Below are positions 44,253 to 56,749 of a DNA stretch of 64,000 bases, one piece after another. This DNA comes from Strix aluco (taxonomy: Eukaryota; Chordata; Aves; Strigiformes; Strigidae), in the NCBI RefSeq assembly GCF_031877795.1, contig NC_133958.1, positions 1,364,001 through 1,428,000 of the forward strand, read 5' to 3'. Made by a program: the position numbers and the translations under genes. The notes under the pieces were generated by a model, which saw only the letters and a program-made list of their open reading frames with translations, was not told where the DNA came from and searched no databases. Position 1 is the first letter of the stretch, and the number at the start of each line of letters is the position of its first letter.

Positions 44253-47200
44253 TCAAACGCCGTCTGCTTCCTCGGCGATGGGTGCTGAGAAGGGGAAGAC
44301 CTCCTGCACCAGGTTGGTGACGAAGCAGGGCATCTCCTTGCATCCCTCGTAGGCGCCCCTGGCCTGGCAGCGAAAGGCCACCTCCCAGTTAATGCGGGTC
44401 ATGAGGCGGTTGAGGGCCAGGTGACGTTCCTCACCCTCCAGGACCTTGAGCAGGGCCTGGAGGAACATGGATCCGAAGGTGTTGAGGAAGGCCACGTAGC
44501 CTGCAGGGCGTGAAGGAAGAAGAGCGATGTTGGCTGTGCCGTGGCCTTGTGATGGCAATGTCTCTAAAAGGAAACGTTTTTGGCTGGTGTTGGTGTGTCA
44601 GGGGCTCCCCCTTACCTGGACTGCAGGCAAACATCACGACAGTTTGGGGGGGGATGGAAAGGTAGCCGGGCTCGCAGTCTGGCTCGGGCTCCCCGCTGTC
44701 ACACTCCACAACCACCCCCTGGTCGAATTCTTGCCCGCGGCAAGCCTGCAGGCAGAACAGCTCTTGTCAGCTTCCCCCTGCTCTGCTCTCTCCCTTTTAC
44801 CTGTCTCCAGGGCAAGCCCAAAGCCTCTGGGGTCTTTGGGGGCTCTCTGTGGACCTGCAACCCCTCCCATGATGTAGAGCCCCTCCCAGTGCCCGTTCCC
44901 CAAGTCCTACAACCCCACATGGTTCCTCTCCCATCACCATCCCCATCTCATTGCTGACCATCCTCTTCCCTTGTCATCCATTGCAGCTCAGCTTTGCCGA
45001 GTCTCTCGTGACGAGCCTCGAGATGGGGCTCCCTCCTCTTCCCTACGCGTTTCTCCTGAGGCTGATTGCCCTTCTCTTTGCATTTACCCCTCCCCACTAA
45101 ATGTGCTGCTGCGTGTGCGAACCCAGAAATACGCCTGGAAACGCAAGAGTCCACTGGGAAAGTGCTGGCAGAGAATCCCCTCAGAGTGCAGCCTGTGGGC
45201 AGCCCAGTTTGTGCACGGTCCTTTGTTATGGAATCCCAGAACCATCTGGGTTGGAAAAGCCCTTGAAGCTCCTCCAGCCCCACCATGAACCTCACCCTGA
45301 CCGTTCCCAACTCCACCAGATCCCTCAGCGCTGGCTCAACCCGACTCTTCAACCCCTCCAGGGATGGGGACTCCCCCCCTGCCCTGGGCAGCCCATTCCA
45401 ACGCCCAACAGCCCCTTCTGCAAAGAAATCCTTCCTAAGAGCCAGTCTGACCCTGCCCTGGCGCAGCTTGAGGCCATTCCCTCTTGTCCTGGCGCTGGTT
45501 CCTTGGCTCAAGAGACTCCTCCCCCCTCTCTGCACCCTCCTTTCAGGGAGTTGCAGAGGGCCATGAGGTCTCCCCTCAGCCTCCTCTTCTCCAGACTAAA
45601 CCCCCCCAGTTCCCTCAGCCGCTCCCCATCAGACCTGTGCTCCAGACCCTGCACCAGCTCCGTTGCCCTTCTCTGGACACGCTCGAGTCATTCAATGGCC
45701 TTTTTGGAGTGAGGGGCCCAAAACTGAACCCACTCATCGAGGGGCGGCCTCACCAGTGCTGACCACAGACATTCTACTTAACATTTTGTTCTCGCAGGGA
45801 CAGCGTACTGGGCTGGTGTTGGGAAGGTGCTGGAGAGGGACTAGTGGTGCTGAGGCTGCTCTGAGCACACGTTTCACCCCTACGTGGAGTCACCTCTGCT
45901 GGGACGTGTTGGCTGGCACCAGACCGAACACCAGCAGCGCCCTCTCCCGCGTTAGGGGAAAGGGGAGCGCATCCCAAACGCCAGCGGTTAGATCCTCGCT
46001 CGGGACGTGGCCCCTGCAAACAGGCCACAGCCCCCTGGCACTGAACAGCCCCGGGAGGTGGACGGAGCCTGCAGGGAGCTGGGGGCCGTGGTGAGGCCCA
46101 GGGGAAGCAGCCCGGGCTCTGGGCACCCTCAGCCCTGCAGCATTCGCTCTACGAGGACATTTTTCATCAGCACAAGCACAAGCTTCGCCCGCTGATGTCG
46201 GTGCCCAGGCCAGACTTTGTTGGCTTGTCTGGGGGACACCCCTGGCTGTCACCACTCCCTGCACAGCGGCCAAGCCTTTTGCTGGAAGGAAAAAAATGCC
46301 GTGAGTGATTTAGACTTGCTTTCAGGTGAAAAGATTTCTGTACGTTTGCATAATGTTTGCAGAGCTCACGCTATCTGCTGGTCTCCGTCCAGCTGCTGGA
46401 TTACTTGTTTGTTCAGTGATCTAATCCCTGTCAGATCAGCGTCAAAGCGTACTTCCAGGGCCCCTTTCCTGCAAGGGCATGTTCACGCTCCCCCCTGCTC
46501 CGCTGCTTGGGAACCAGCTGTGGGCTTTATTTTTTTTCCTTGCTACATCACCAGTTCACAGCTGGGCTCCTGACCCTACCCCGGGAGGTTGCTCTGCCCG
46601 AATGTCGTGGTGATGGGATTTGAAGGCAGCTTTTACTGGTTCGTCTGTATCCTGGTGGTGTCTGGGAGGACTATTTGATCCCAGCAGTGCCACGTATCAC
46701 GGCAAACAATTTGGTTTTAGCCCAGGTAGTCCAGAGGGTGGAAACCACCAGGAGAAACACCCCTGTCTGGAGACACTGGGAAAAGACCGAGGGTGCTTCC
46801 CAAAGAGGGATGTGGGGGGTGAGAGCCGGGAGAGGAGTGTGTGCAGTGAGCAAGGAGACTTCAAAATCAGTGAAAGCAGGAAAAAAGAGGGATGGAGGGG
46901 GGTGGTGGGAAGCTGGGGAGTGAAGAAGGGACCAAGCTCTCACATGGATGTGCCATTATCCACAGTTAAAACAGGTTTATACAGGCAGCATCCTTAAGCC
47001 TCGTGCTTGTGCCGGTCTAATTCTGCACAAACTTAGCAAAAGGGATCAAATTATCATCCAGCAGCTGTGTTACCTGGATAAAGAAGATTTTGGGTATTTT
47101 GGTGAGCACCGGGCACTTCTCTGAGGATAAAATCTGGAAAATCCGGGTCAGTTTAACCGGCCCCGTGTCGCAACCGAATATGACCCCCTCCTCTCCGTGG

Positions 47201-47594
47201 CTGGAGATGATGCTCACAAAGTACTCCCCGTGCTCGCGGCAGCGCTCTGCAACGACACGGCCAAAGCGACGCCTTCGAGCATCGGCTCGGGGCGTAACGG
47301 AGGGTACTTGGGCCGAGGGGTGGGAAATGGGACATAGCTGGGCTTGGGGGAAAATGAGGAGGGGGCTGAGGGGCTGGCAGGGGGACGCGTACCTTGCTGG
47401 TAAAGGTCTTCTATCTCCTTGGCTGTCTTGTTATGCATCAGCTTCACCTTGTAGTTGAGCCGTGAGAGTATCCTGGAAAGCTTCTCTGCTTCTCTCTTGG
47501 CTCCTTTCCGGGTCCCAAACACCACATCACCGTCGCTGCTGCAGAAATTGGTATTGACGATGACAAGAGCCCGGCTTTGCCTTGGCTGGGACAT
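44253..47594 (-). CDS. short-prodomain caspase with altered S1 pocket (caspase-3-like; possibly the caspase-17 lineage)
   Basis: Four coding exons, read right to left: 47393-47594, 47074-47246, 44616-44745, 44253-44500. All borders are GT/AG, phases fit, 250 aa with no stops. Caspase p20 is clear: [10 protein letters not shown] strand, S1-type Arg29 (GTRKGA), catalytic His84 in SSHGEEG, catalytic Cys127 in IQACRGQE. p10: [20 protein letters not shown], then GSMF and INWEVAFRC. The start Met gives only seven residues before the first strand, so there is no CARD, DED or real prodomain; an upstream exon cannot be excluded. Known in caspase-3: Arg207 of SWRN binds the P1 Asp. Here the aligned residues are AFLN, with Leu174 in that place. 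The interdomain linker (residues about 139-152) is acidic, with Asp141 and Asp148 as possible cleavage points. I recall caspase-17 as an ancient caspase-3-like gene lost in therian mammals, but cannot confirm identity, so no symbol is given. Confidence 0.86.
45230..45764 (-). mobile_element. CR1 LINE 3' fragment (subfamily B) in caspase intron 2
   Basis: Minus-strand copy beginning GAATCCCAGAACCATCTGGG. It belongs to a second CR1 group, shared with the copies at 48073, 58510 and 61575 (GCCCATTCCAACGCCCAACA, CTGGCGCAGCTTGAGGCCAT). Confidence 0.9.
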
Positions 47595-48072
47595 GCTGGG
47601 CTGTCCCCTCGGATGAGTAGGTGGTCTCCAAACCCCCACCGCGCTGTTGGGGAGCTCAGGCTTGTCTCGTGGGGAGCCCCACGTGCTCCTCCGGGAGGTC
47701 CAGGAGAGTGTATCCTGCTCCGCTGGCTGGCTCGGCAGCGGCGTGGCTGATTTTCAAGGGCAAGGCAGGAGCAGCGCCCTGTCACCTGCCGAGGGAGCGA
47801 GGTGGCATCTGGGCATGAGTCACGGGGGTAGGAGAGGGCCATGGCTCGCCCCTGGGTTCAAGGAGCATCGCTGGCTGCCAGAGGCCTGGGCTGGCGCCTT
47901 ACAGCCCACAGTTCATGGAGCATATGTGGGGAGGAAGAAGGAAGAGGATTTTTTTCTCTCCAAGGGGATCACAGGGGGTCGCAGAAGAATGGAAACGCCC
48001 GTTTTGTGGGAAACAAGAGCAACCAGGTAATTCCTCCCTGCCTTTCTCATCTGTGCGAGTCTTGGTTTCCCC
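47595..48072. other. upstream flank of the caspase gene
   Basis: Expected promoter/5' UTR side of the minus-strand caspase gene. No TATA box or CpG island is evident, and no further coding exon was recognised. Confidence 0.3.
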
Positions 48073-48361
48073 TCTTGAGCCAAGGACCCAGCGGCAGGCC
48101 AAGAGGGAATGGCCTCAAGCTGCGCCAGGGCAGGGTCAGACTGGCTCTTAGGAAGGATTTCTTTGCAGAAGGGGCTGTTGGGCGTTGGAATGGGCTGCCC
48201 AGGGCAGGGGGGGAGTCCCCATCCCTGGAGGGGTTGAAGAGTCGGGTTGAGCCAGCGCTGAGGGATCTGGTGCAGTTGGGAACGGTCAGGGTGAGGTTCA
48301 TGGTGGGGCTGGAGGAGCTTCAAGGGCTTTTCCAACCCCGATGGTTCTGGCATCCTGTGAA
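48073..48361 (+). mobile_element. CR1 LINE 3' fragment (subfamily B)
   Basis: Plus-strand, about 290 bp, from CTTGAGCCAAGGACCCAGCG to GGTTCTGGCATCCTGTGAA. Lies between the caspase and RETSAT genes. Confidence 0.88.
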
Positions 48362-48698
48362 TTCCTGCTCCCCATTGCTGGCTGTGAGGAAAACAGCCCC
48401 ACCCAGCTTCCCCCGCAAGGTCCTAGCAGGGCTTTTCTACCAGTGTTGCTCATTGCCTAACTTGGGGTGCCCACTTGTGACACTTCTGCAATTATTTCTC
48501 CCCAAAATCAGTCTGTGCTGGTGCAGGACGAGCCCCGAGCGATGTGCTCACAAGAACTAGTCTCAACAGCATCCCCTCTCTCCTTCCCTTCCCAAATTTG
48601 CTGACCTGGAGTGTCAAAAAGCTGCTCTCACACCACCCTAACCCCAGCCCTGCTGATCCCACATCACGAGACGCGAATCACAAGATGCTTCTTATTAC

Positions 48699-48708
48699 TT
48701 TATTTATT
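48699..48708 (-). terminator. RETSAT: probable RETSAT poly(A) signals
   Basis: Two overlapping AATAAA hexamers on the minus strand (48699-48704 and 48703-48708), about 985 bp after the RETSAT stop codon. The interval 48709-49690 holds no other gene and is probably the 3' UTR. Confidence 0.5.
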
Positions 48709-49690
48709 TCTGGTCTCACGTGCTTCCCTTCCCATTTGGAGAGACCTTTGATCACGTTCCCAAGCTTCTCCCAGCAGACAGAAAGGCTAGACATTTTTTT
48801 TTTATCGCTAAAGGGGTGGGTGTTTGCACCACCGCATGTCTCTGGGCGATGAGGGGTAGAGCAGCACCGAAACACCGGCTGCATCGTGGGGCTGAGGGGC
48901 TGCATCACGCTCCTGCTACTCTGCTGCAACACGGCATGACTTTGAAAGCCCTATACAGCTAGCAAGCACCGTTGCTCTTAAATAGCTTTAAACCTGGCTT
49001 AAATCCTTCTATTCCTGGCAGAATCCTCTCCCGGGCTTGGGTTGGTGTGATTTCCCCGTGCTTAAAGGCAGCTGGTGCCCATCCAGCTGGTGCCATGCCC
49101 AGCGCTGCCTGGACAAGCACAGCCCCGACTCGGGGAGGTGCCGCTGCCTCCGCAACCCGCGGGGCTGCCGAGTCCCACGTGGAGCTTTAGGAGCCCAACT
49201 TTGTGCCAAAGCTGCCGTCTGAAAGGGGTGAAAGCAGCCCCCGGGGGCTCGCTGCCCTTGACCCAGTGGGTCTGGGAGGTGCAGGTGAAGGTTGATGCTC
49301 TTCCAACGGTGCGGGTGGCTCTCGGACACTGGTGGGGATCACGGGTGTCGCTGGTAGAGGCTGTTGGGTTTTGTCTTCTGGATTTTGGGGTTGCCTTGGC
49401 TTCTTTCCTGGCCACTGCTGCGCATGGCAGCTCTTGGAGACCCTCTTCCCTACACCGGGAGAAGGGTTTTGCCCTTCAAAGGGTGGCCAGGGATCAGCGC
49501 TGGCGTTTACCCACTAGCGGCGGACGTTGTGGGGGAAGAGGTGAGCTCTAGGTGGGTGAGGTCCAAAACAAGCTGGCTGGGAACGGGAACAACGTCTTCC
49601 TGGGCCTTCGGCTTTGTGTTTGTGCTACGGCTGATTTACAGCAGAAAATAAGGTGCTGGGGGGAGGCCCTGGCTGGTGGGGCGGGAGGGG

Positions 49691-52600
49691 TTAGTCCTTC
49701 TTCTTGGAATTGGTGGCCTGTGTGCGCTTTTTCAGCCGTGCCACGTCGACGTAGAGGTTGCGCTTGAGGATGGCGCTGGCGCAGATGAAGGCTCCTTGCA
49801 GGGCTCCCATGAAGCCGCCCAGGCACAAATCCTGCCCTGGAAGAGAGCAGGAGGCAGCAGTGACAGCGACCGTGGTGGGGGCCTGCGGGCAGCCCGTGCT
49901 CCCCATCCCCAACTGACCATCAGCCATCCCAATCCATCATCCGCCCTCCCCACCTTCCAGCTGCCGCTTGGGTTTGAACCCACAAAACCTCTCCCCGTTT
50001 GACCCCTTCCTTCTCCCCAGCAGGGAAAGGGCCTCATCCTGTCCAGCTAAAATAAATCAGCGCTGGGCAGGGAGACAAGGTCCAGGAGCTAGAGGAGGCA
50101 CGGCCCTTCCCTCCTCCTCCACTCAGACACGCTCCAGCCGCTCCTGCATCACCCCACGGCACAACAGCATCTTGTCCCCTTATTTCATTGACGGTTTTTC
50201 TCCACCACCACCCCATATCCTGCTTCCCCAGAGGTGTCCTCATCTGAGAACGTGGTGTCCGGAAGGTGGCCATGGTACCTGTCAAGTAGAGGTTGGGGAC
50301 GGGCGTCTGCGCCCTCACGGTGGCGATGGCTTCAGCTTGCAGGCGGGGGATGTTGTGGTCTATGCCGTACATCTCCCCCTTGGGGCTAGCGATGTAGTGC
50401 TGGTTGGTGACGGGTGTCCCACCGGAGATGTACTCGATCTGCAGGGGACGAGGGGACAATGTGGTCTGCAGGGGGTAGGCATGATGGTGTGGGGCGTCTC
50501 ACGCTCCAGGAAGCTGTTTTTGTGGGGTATGGGCTGGGACAGGTTTCCTTGCAGACCCTTGGGTGGTGGATCGGGCCAAGTTTGGTCCCAGGATGGTCCT
50601 AGAGGACCATCATCCCCCCTTGCGCGTGGTCAGGAGGCAGCAGCGGTGGGTTGGTGCCACGCTGCCCAGCAGGCCCAGACCCAGCTCCTACGTGTGCAGG
50701 ATGGGGCTGAGTAGATGGGACCCAGGAGCGGAGCTGGAGGACCCAGGAACGCCGGGTTTCCTCACCCTGTCCTCAATGCGGGGGTAGAGCTTGAAGACAG
50801 CCTGCATGATGGCGTCCACAAAGGTCTTCTTCAACTCCTCGTAATCATCTCCCCGCTTATTGACCTGCTTGTCCTTCCACTCCTCAAACCACTCGTATTT
50901 GGCGAAGCTCACGATGGCCAGCGTGGATTTACCTGCAGTAGGACAAGGTTGGGGTGGTTGTTCCGGTGCTCACCCTGACGCCACCATTTCACTGTCACAA
51001 ACCCAACCCTCCCCCTGGCAACACCTGGGATGTCCCCAGGTCTCTGTGGGCCCGTATCCTTCATCCAGTTCTCTTGAAGACCATTTTCCATGAGCAACTC
51101 GCTCAGCAGCTTTGCCCAGGACTATTTTAGGAGAAACTCCTCAGTTGCAGTCATCGAATGAATGAAACCCCTGCAAGAGTTTTTTTGTGGGAATTAAGAA
51201 CTGGTAGTTAGCAAAATGTGAACTGGCCTTGAGGCTAGAAGAATGATTTTGGATAACTGGGGCAAAATCACGGAGCAGCGTGTTGCGAGCGTCAGGAACA
51301 GCAGGTTGGAACGGCGCCTGCAGGATGGGTGGTGAGCGTGTGAGCAGTGAACAGATAAAACCTGAAGGTCAGTAGGATGTAGAAGTAAAAACAAACCAAC
51401 GTAAACAAGTGGGAATAAATTGGGAGCTGGCAGACGGCGGCGTTTGCTCTTGTCAATGCTCCCCCTTCAACAAACTGGCGTGAGTTTGTCGTTATTCAGC
51501 GCATCGCCGCGGTCCCGGCTGGACCAAAACCGACAAGTCTTCAAGCAAAGCGTTTGTGGTTGGGCTTCAGCCTTTACCTGGGTGCCTCATTTCCCAGGTG
51601 GGGTCCTTGGATGATGGGCAGGTGACAAACAGGAGAGGGATGTTCTTGGCAGCTTCTTCTCTGGAAGAAGCCAGGTAGCGATTCATTCTGCGGAGAGATG
51701 CAGAGGTTTGAGGTGGGTTTTGGTTGCCAACCTTTCCCTGAACGCTTGTTATGGTTGAATCCCCATGCAGTGAGGATCTGCCAAGAGCATCTTCTGAGTC
51801 ACCACCCAGGAATTTGTCTCCTTATGCTTAATGAAGCACATCTAAGGTGAAGCCAAACCTACATTTCATCCAGGTCATTTCCTGGGTACATGAAGTAGTT
51901 GGTGGGCTCCAGCCCCAGCTCTTCCCTCGAGCCGTTCAGACCTACGAAGACGGTGAAACCCCCTTCCCCATGTGTCACCATGCGAAGCTGAGACTGGATC
52001 TCTGTAATATGGAGGGAAGAAGGAGAAAATAATTATTTTCTGGGATCCTCAGCTATGGAGAAGCAGTTTCTCCTAGAAGCAGCCCTCCTCGTATCTACGC
52101 TGCTCCCGTGCTGGCTTGTAAAACTGGTTTATCTCAAAACATCCCGTGTGTGCTCAAGGGGTGGGACGGCAACTCCTGCAAACTCAGGCAACGGTGCTGT
52201 GACTTCCTAGGGGGGGTGGTTTAGGGTACCCTTGGCTTGAGCTTTTGCTGTATTTAATGACCTTCTCGGATTCAGATGCGCTGCTGCTTTGCAAATGTTG
52301 AATGGTTTAGACCATGTTTGCCCAGAAAGCTTCCACCCAACCGTGCCCCTTCCCACCCAACCATGCCCCTTCCCACCCAACCGTGCTCCTTCCCACCCAA
52401 TCGTGCCCCTTCCCACCCAATCGTGCCCCTTCCCACCCAACCGTGCCTCTTCCCACCCAACCGTGCCCCTTCCCACCCAACCGTGCTCCTTCCCACCCAA
52501 CCGTGCTCCTTCCCACCCAATCGTGCCCCTTCCCACCCAATCGTGCCCCTTCCCACCCAACCGTGCCCCTTCCCACCCAACCGTGCTCCTTCCCACCCAA

Positions 52601-55600
52601 TCGTGCCCCTTCCCACCCAATCGTGCCCCTTCCCACCCAACCGTGCCCCTTCCCACCCAACCGTGCTCCTTCCCACCCAACTGTGCCCCTACCCACCCAA
52701 CCGTGCCCCTACCCACCCAACCATGCCCCTTCCCACCCAACCGTGCTCCTTCCCACCCAACTGTGCCCCTTCCCACCCAACCGTGCCTCTTCCCACACAA
52801 CCGTGCCCCTTCCCACCCAACCGTGCCCCTTCCCACCCAACCGTGCATCTTCCCACCCAACCGTGCCCCTTCCCACCCGACTGTGCCCCTTCCAAAGCAG
52901 CAAGATTTTGAGGCGGCACTAAACCCAACTTTAAGTGGACATTTCACCAAATTTCACACGTTTCGGGGTACTACGCTGTGGTTTTTAGGGAAAACGAGCA
53001 GCAAGCCAGGGCTTTGCCAACTGTACGGCCAGTTTTGGCAAATTAATTTAGACTTGATTAAAAACCCTGAGAAGAAATGTATGGCCAGGGATGGTGTTTT
53101 GAACACGAAGGACGGGGTTTTGCTGATGTCTAAGAAATAATTATAAAGAAGCTGCTTTTTGATGTGGCTTGGAGGGGGATTAATGCTGTAACCCCAACGA
53201 AACCCAACGCTGCCGTGTTTTACCAGGCAATGCCCGCGCCTCCGCCGGCAGGAGCCGTTCGTAGGTGTTGAAGATCCCGGCATCCGAAATGATGATGGGA
53301 GCGAAGATGTTCACCAAATCTTGGCCTTTCTTGACACTTACACCTGGAAGGGAAAGGCGAGGAGGGGAGGAACAGCTCCGGTTAACAGCAACGCTGCATC
53401 GGGAAGAAGCCACGTGCACCCGTGCCAGGACTCACCGCAGGCTTTGCCCTGGGGGTCCAGCAGGATCCGCTGCACCGGCGCCTTTCCCAGCACGTTGCCT
53501 CCGGTTTTCCGGATAACAGGAATGGTGTGGAAGGCGATTTCCCCGGCCCCACCTTTAGGGTACCACGCACCACAGAGGAAGTGGTTCACGAGGATGCTGT
53601 GCATGGAGAAACTGGCCTTGGAGGGGACCACGCCTGAAAAAAGGGGCAGCGTAAGGTGCCGAATCGTGGGTTTGTGGCTTATCCTGAAGTTTTTAGGATG
53701 AGGAACGCCCTGTCCTCGGGACGCAATGCTGTAAGGATGGATGCGGGTGAGAAACGATGGGTCATCGGCACCCAGAGGAGCAGGGAGGGCATCAGACGTG
53801 GGTGGCCCCGTGGCAAAGCCGGTGGCTCTTTGGAAATCGGGCTGTGCCCGCTGAGTCATTGGGGGCCCGTGAGCGAACCCCCGGGGCAGACGGGAGGATG
53901 GGAAGGGGAAGGCTCAAGGCAAAAGGGTTACGGCAAGTCCGGGGTGGTGGGTGCCAGCAAGAGGTTAAGGGTGGGCGCGTGTTCCCTTGCGTAAGAGGAG
54001 TGATGCTGCCGCGCCGTGAGGCTGAAGGATGCGGGGGGAAAGAGGTGACAGTGAGAAATGGGGACACCCAGCCGCCGGCGTGGGGACAAGGCTGCTGGCA
54101 CAGCATCCACGCACACAGCACCCCTCACCCATGAACCGCCACAGCCATCACCCTTACAAGAGCAAATTAAAACGGCTTTTCTTGGGGTTTTTTTAGCTTC
54201 TAAAGGGTTTAACTTCACCTCCTCGGTGCCTCGGAGCCTCCTGGCTACCTACCGTAGGTGGGGAAGAGGTAGCTGAAGACGGCCCGGAGCTCACGGTTGG
54301 CGGTGAGACCGTCCACCACCTCCTTGAGGCTGCGCGGCGCCAGCCGGCAGAAGGGGCTGAGCCACAGCAGCCCCGAGCGAGCCAGCAGCGTGGCCAGAGC
54401 CCGCGGGAGCATCTTCAAGACAATCAACCACGTCGTCCCTCCGCTGGTGCTCTGCGGGAGAGGAGCCTGGTGCTGAGCACCCCACGCCGGGGAGCTGCCC
54501 CCAACCCTGCGGCAGGCTCGAAAGATGCTCAAAAGCGGCTTTTTCCCCTTAAATTTACAGCTTGGCTGGCGGAGGGGAGGCAGCATCTCTTAAGCGCTGC
54601 ATCCCAGGAGCACCTGCCCCCCCCCAAAAGCTCCCCCGCGGCGGAGGCTCCCAGCCTTTGCGGTGGTTTCAAAGCACAATTAACGTTAATTTAGCGCCGT
54701 TCTGACGATGATTGCGATCCCCCCGACGGCCGGGAGGTCCTGGAGCATCATCCCACCGTGCTTAGAGGGGGGTGTCGGGGCTCATGGGGGGTCCCAGCAC
54801 ATCTGGTGGGACCATGAGTATCCTCAGGGAGCTGGGTTAAAACTCTGGGTGCCGACGCTGGGTTTTTGATGAAGAAAAGGGCGATTTTTGCTGTTTCCCA
54901 ATGCTTTTAGGGCTGGGTTGTGCAACACCATTATTGTGCAGTTGCCCAGTGGGTGTCGGGGTGGGGGTGGGAATTTTCCCTCCTTCCTTGACCCCGCAGA
55001 GGGGCACTAGAGCCAAAAAAATCCCCCCATCCCCTCCCTCTACCTTCACCAGCCGCTCGAACTCATCGATAGCGGCCCCTTCCCCGGGAAACTGCTCCTT
55101 CAAGGCTCGGAAATATTCTTTCTTCCCCGAGTAGATGCGGTACGTCCTGCCGCGGCCGGGCGCCCCCAGGACCACGGCGTCGTAGGCAGCCGGCAGCCGA
55201 GCCCACTCCAGCTGCCCCTCCGTCAGCTGCTCCACCACGAAGCGCATGATGGAGTTCTCCCCCATCTGCCCCACGTAGTGGATACCTGAAAGATGTATTT
55301 TTGGGGTTTTTTTTCTCCTTTTTTTATTTTTTCACACCCCATCGCATCCCCCTGGGACGTACAGGACACTCTGATCTCTCCACCTCCCACCCCAGCAGCT
55401 CCCTACGGAGGGGAAAGGGCAACACCCGCCTCCCACTTCAGGTCAAAGGGAAAACCGAGCGCTCGCTGTCACGTTTTTAAGCAGTTTTGAGGAATTTCAT
55501 GACATATTGATATTTTTCCTGTCTGCGTCGCTGTAAATAATTAATCCCGTGCAGCTCGTGCAGAGCTGGACTTTGTCTTGCTGAAAGGAGGTGGCCGAGG

Positions 55601-56632
55601 GAGATGTGTGCGAGGCGACATCCCCTGGACGGGGAGATTTATAAGATCTGAGCTGGATTATGGGGAATTTTTTAGGGTTTTGATGTTCCAGCAACAGGGC
55701 ACCTTCAGCGGGAGGATTGTGGGGGGAGGGAGAGCGCTTGTATAACCCGGGGCGGGCGCTGGGGACACCCACCCTGGGTCTCCCCTGGTGTTTCGGGTGC
55801 GATTCCCACCCCAGGCATCACCCCCCCTTAACTCCCCCTGCCCAGTCCCCCGCCCTGCCTTGAGCCAGGGGTGAATTTGGGACCCCAAACGCCGGCGGGG
55901 CACCTACCGGTGTCAAACTCGAAGCCCTTCTCGGTGAAGGTGTGGCAGCAGCCCCCCAGCTTCCCGTGCTGCTCCAGCACCAGCACCCGCTTGCCCGCCT
56001 TGGCCAGTAGCGCGGCGGCCGCCAGCCCCCCGATGCCGCTGCCCACCACGATGGCATCGAGCCCCTCGGGGACTTTATCTGCAGAGAAAACTGGAGGGGG
56101 GAGAGCGGGGGGTGCGACATCCTCAGGGGTGGGATGTGGCACCCCCCGACGGTACCTGGGGGGTGACCCCCGAAACCTCGCTGGGGGGGATCACACCCTG
56201 GTGAGCGATGCTGTGCCCCGGGGACGTGTCGCCTCGATGCCACTCTGGGGGGGTCACGCTGCCCTAGGGGGGGATGCTGGGGCGGGGGGGGGGAGGAGAT
56301 GCCACCACAGTGAGTGACGCTGTGCCGGGGGGGTGATGCTGCCCTTGGGGGGGGTTAATGCTGTCACCCGGGGGGGTGATGCCCCCGCGGCGGAGCGCAG
56401 GGACGGGGGGGTCCCACCGGGGGGGTCAAAGCTGCCGGCGAGCGGCGGGGGGGGGCAGCCCCGTACCTGTCTTGACGACCGTCCTGCGGGCAGCCTTGTC
56501 GGTGACGAGCGGGGCGGGCGGGCGCCGGGCATCGGCGGCGAAGGGGTTGGGGCCGCCGCCTGCGCCCCGCAGGAGCCGCACGAGGAGGAGGAGGAGGAGG
56601 AGGAGGAGGAAGAGCAGCGCGTACGGCCACAT
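49691..56632 (-). CDS. RETSAT: RETSAT, all-trans-retinol 13,14-reductase (retinol saturase), 11 exons
   Basis: ER flavoprotein that saturates the 13,14 double bond of all-trans-retinol. Exons, read right to left: 56467-56632, 55908-56090, 55044-55285, 54253-54451, 53436-53633, 53224-53343, 51863-52001, 51578-51687, 50766-50932, 50279-50438, 49691-49836. Phases all fit and give 609 aa; I recall human RETSAT as 610. N-terminal hydrophobic signal/anchor [17 protein letters not shown]. Rossmann dinucleotide fold [13 protein letters not shown] (GxGxxG at 72-77) and [16 protein letters not shown]. Further conserved blocks: [49 protein letters not shown]. The C-terminus KKKD fits a dilysine ER-retention signal. 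It stands head-to-head with ELMOD3. Intron 6 carries a 20-bp minisatellite. Confidence 0.96.
52329..52890. repeat. 20-bp minisatellite in RETSAT intron 6
   Basis: About 28 copies of CTTCCCACCCAACCGTGCCC, with CCGTGCTCC and TCGTGCCCC variants arranged in repeating blocks of several units, which suggests block duplication. Long frames here (such as [15 protein letters not shown] repeats) are artefacts. Confidence 0.93.
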
Positions 56633-56749
56633 AGCGCTTGCGCCCGTCTGCCGGCGCGGCTCGACGGGCAGCCCCGCTCCGCCCCGCGGGGAACCGGCAG
56701 GCGGTACCGGCACGGCCCGGAAGGGGCGGGGGGGGGGCCGGGAGCTGGC

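Noticed and set aside
45230-45764. Open frames reading [21 protein letters not shown] as a possible gene
   Set aside because: The same peptide recurs at every CR1 subfamily B copy; it is the reverse strand of the LINE 3' end.
47600-47842. Upstream prodomain exon of the caspase
   Set aside because: Minus-strand frames here (SYPRDSCPDATS and similar) show no CARD or DED features and no good acceptor/donor pair.
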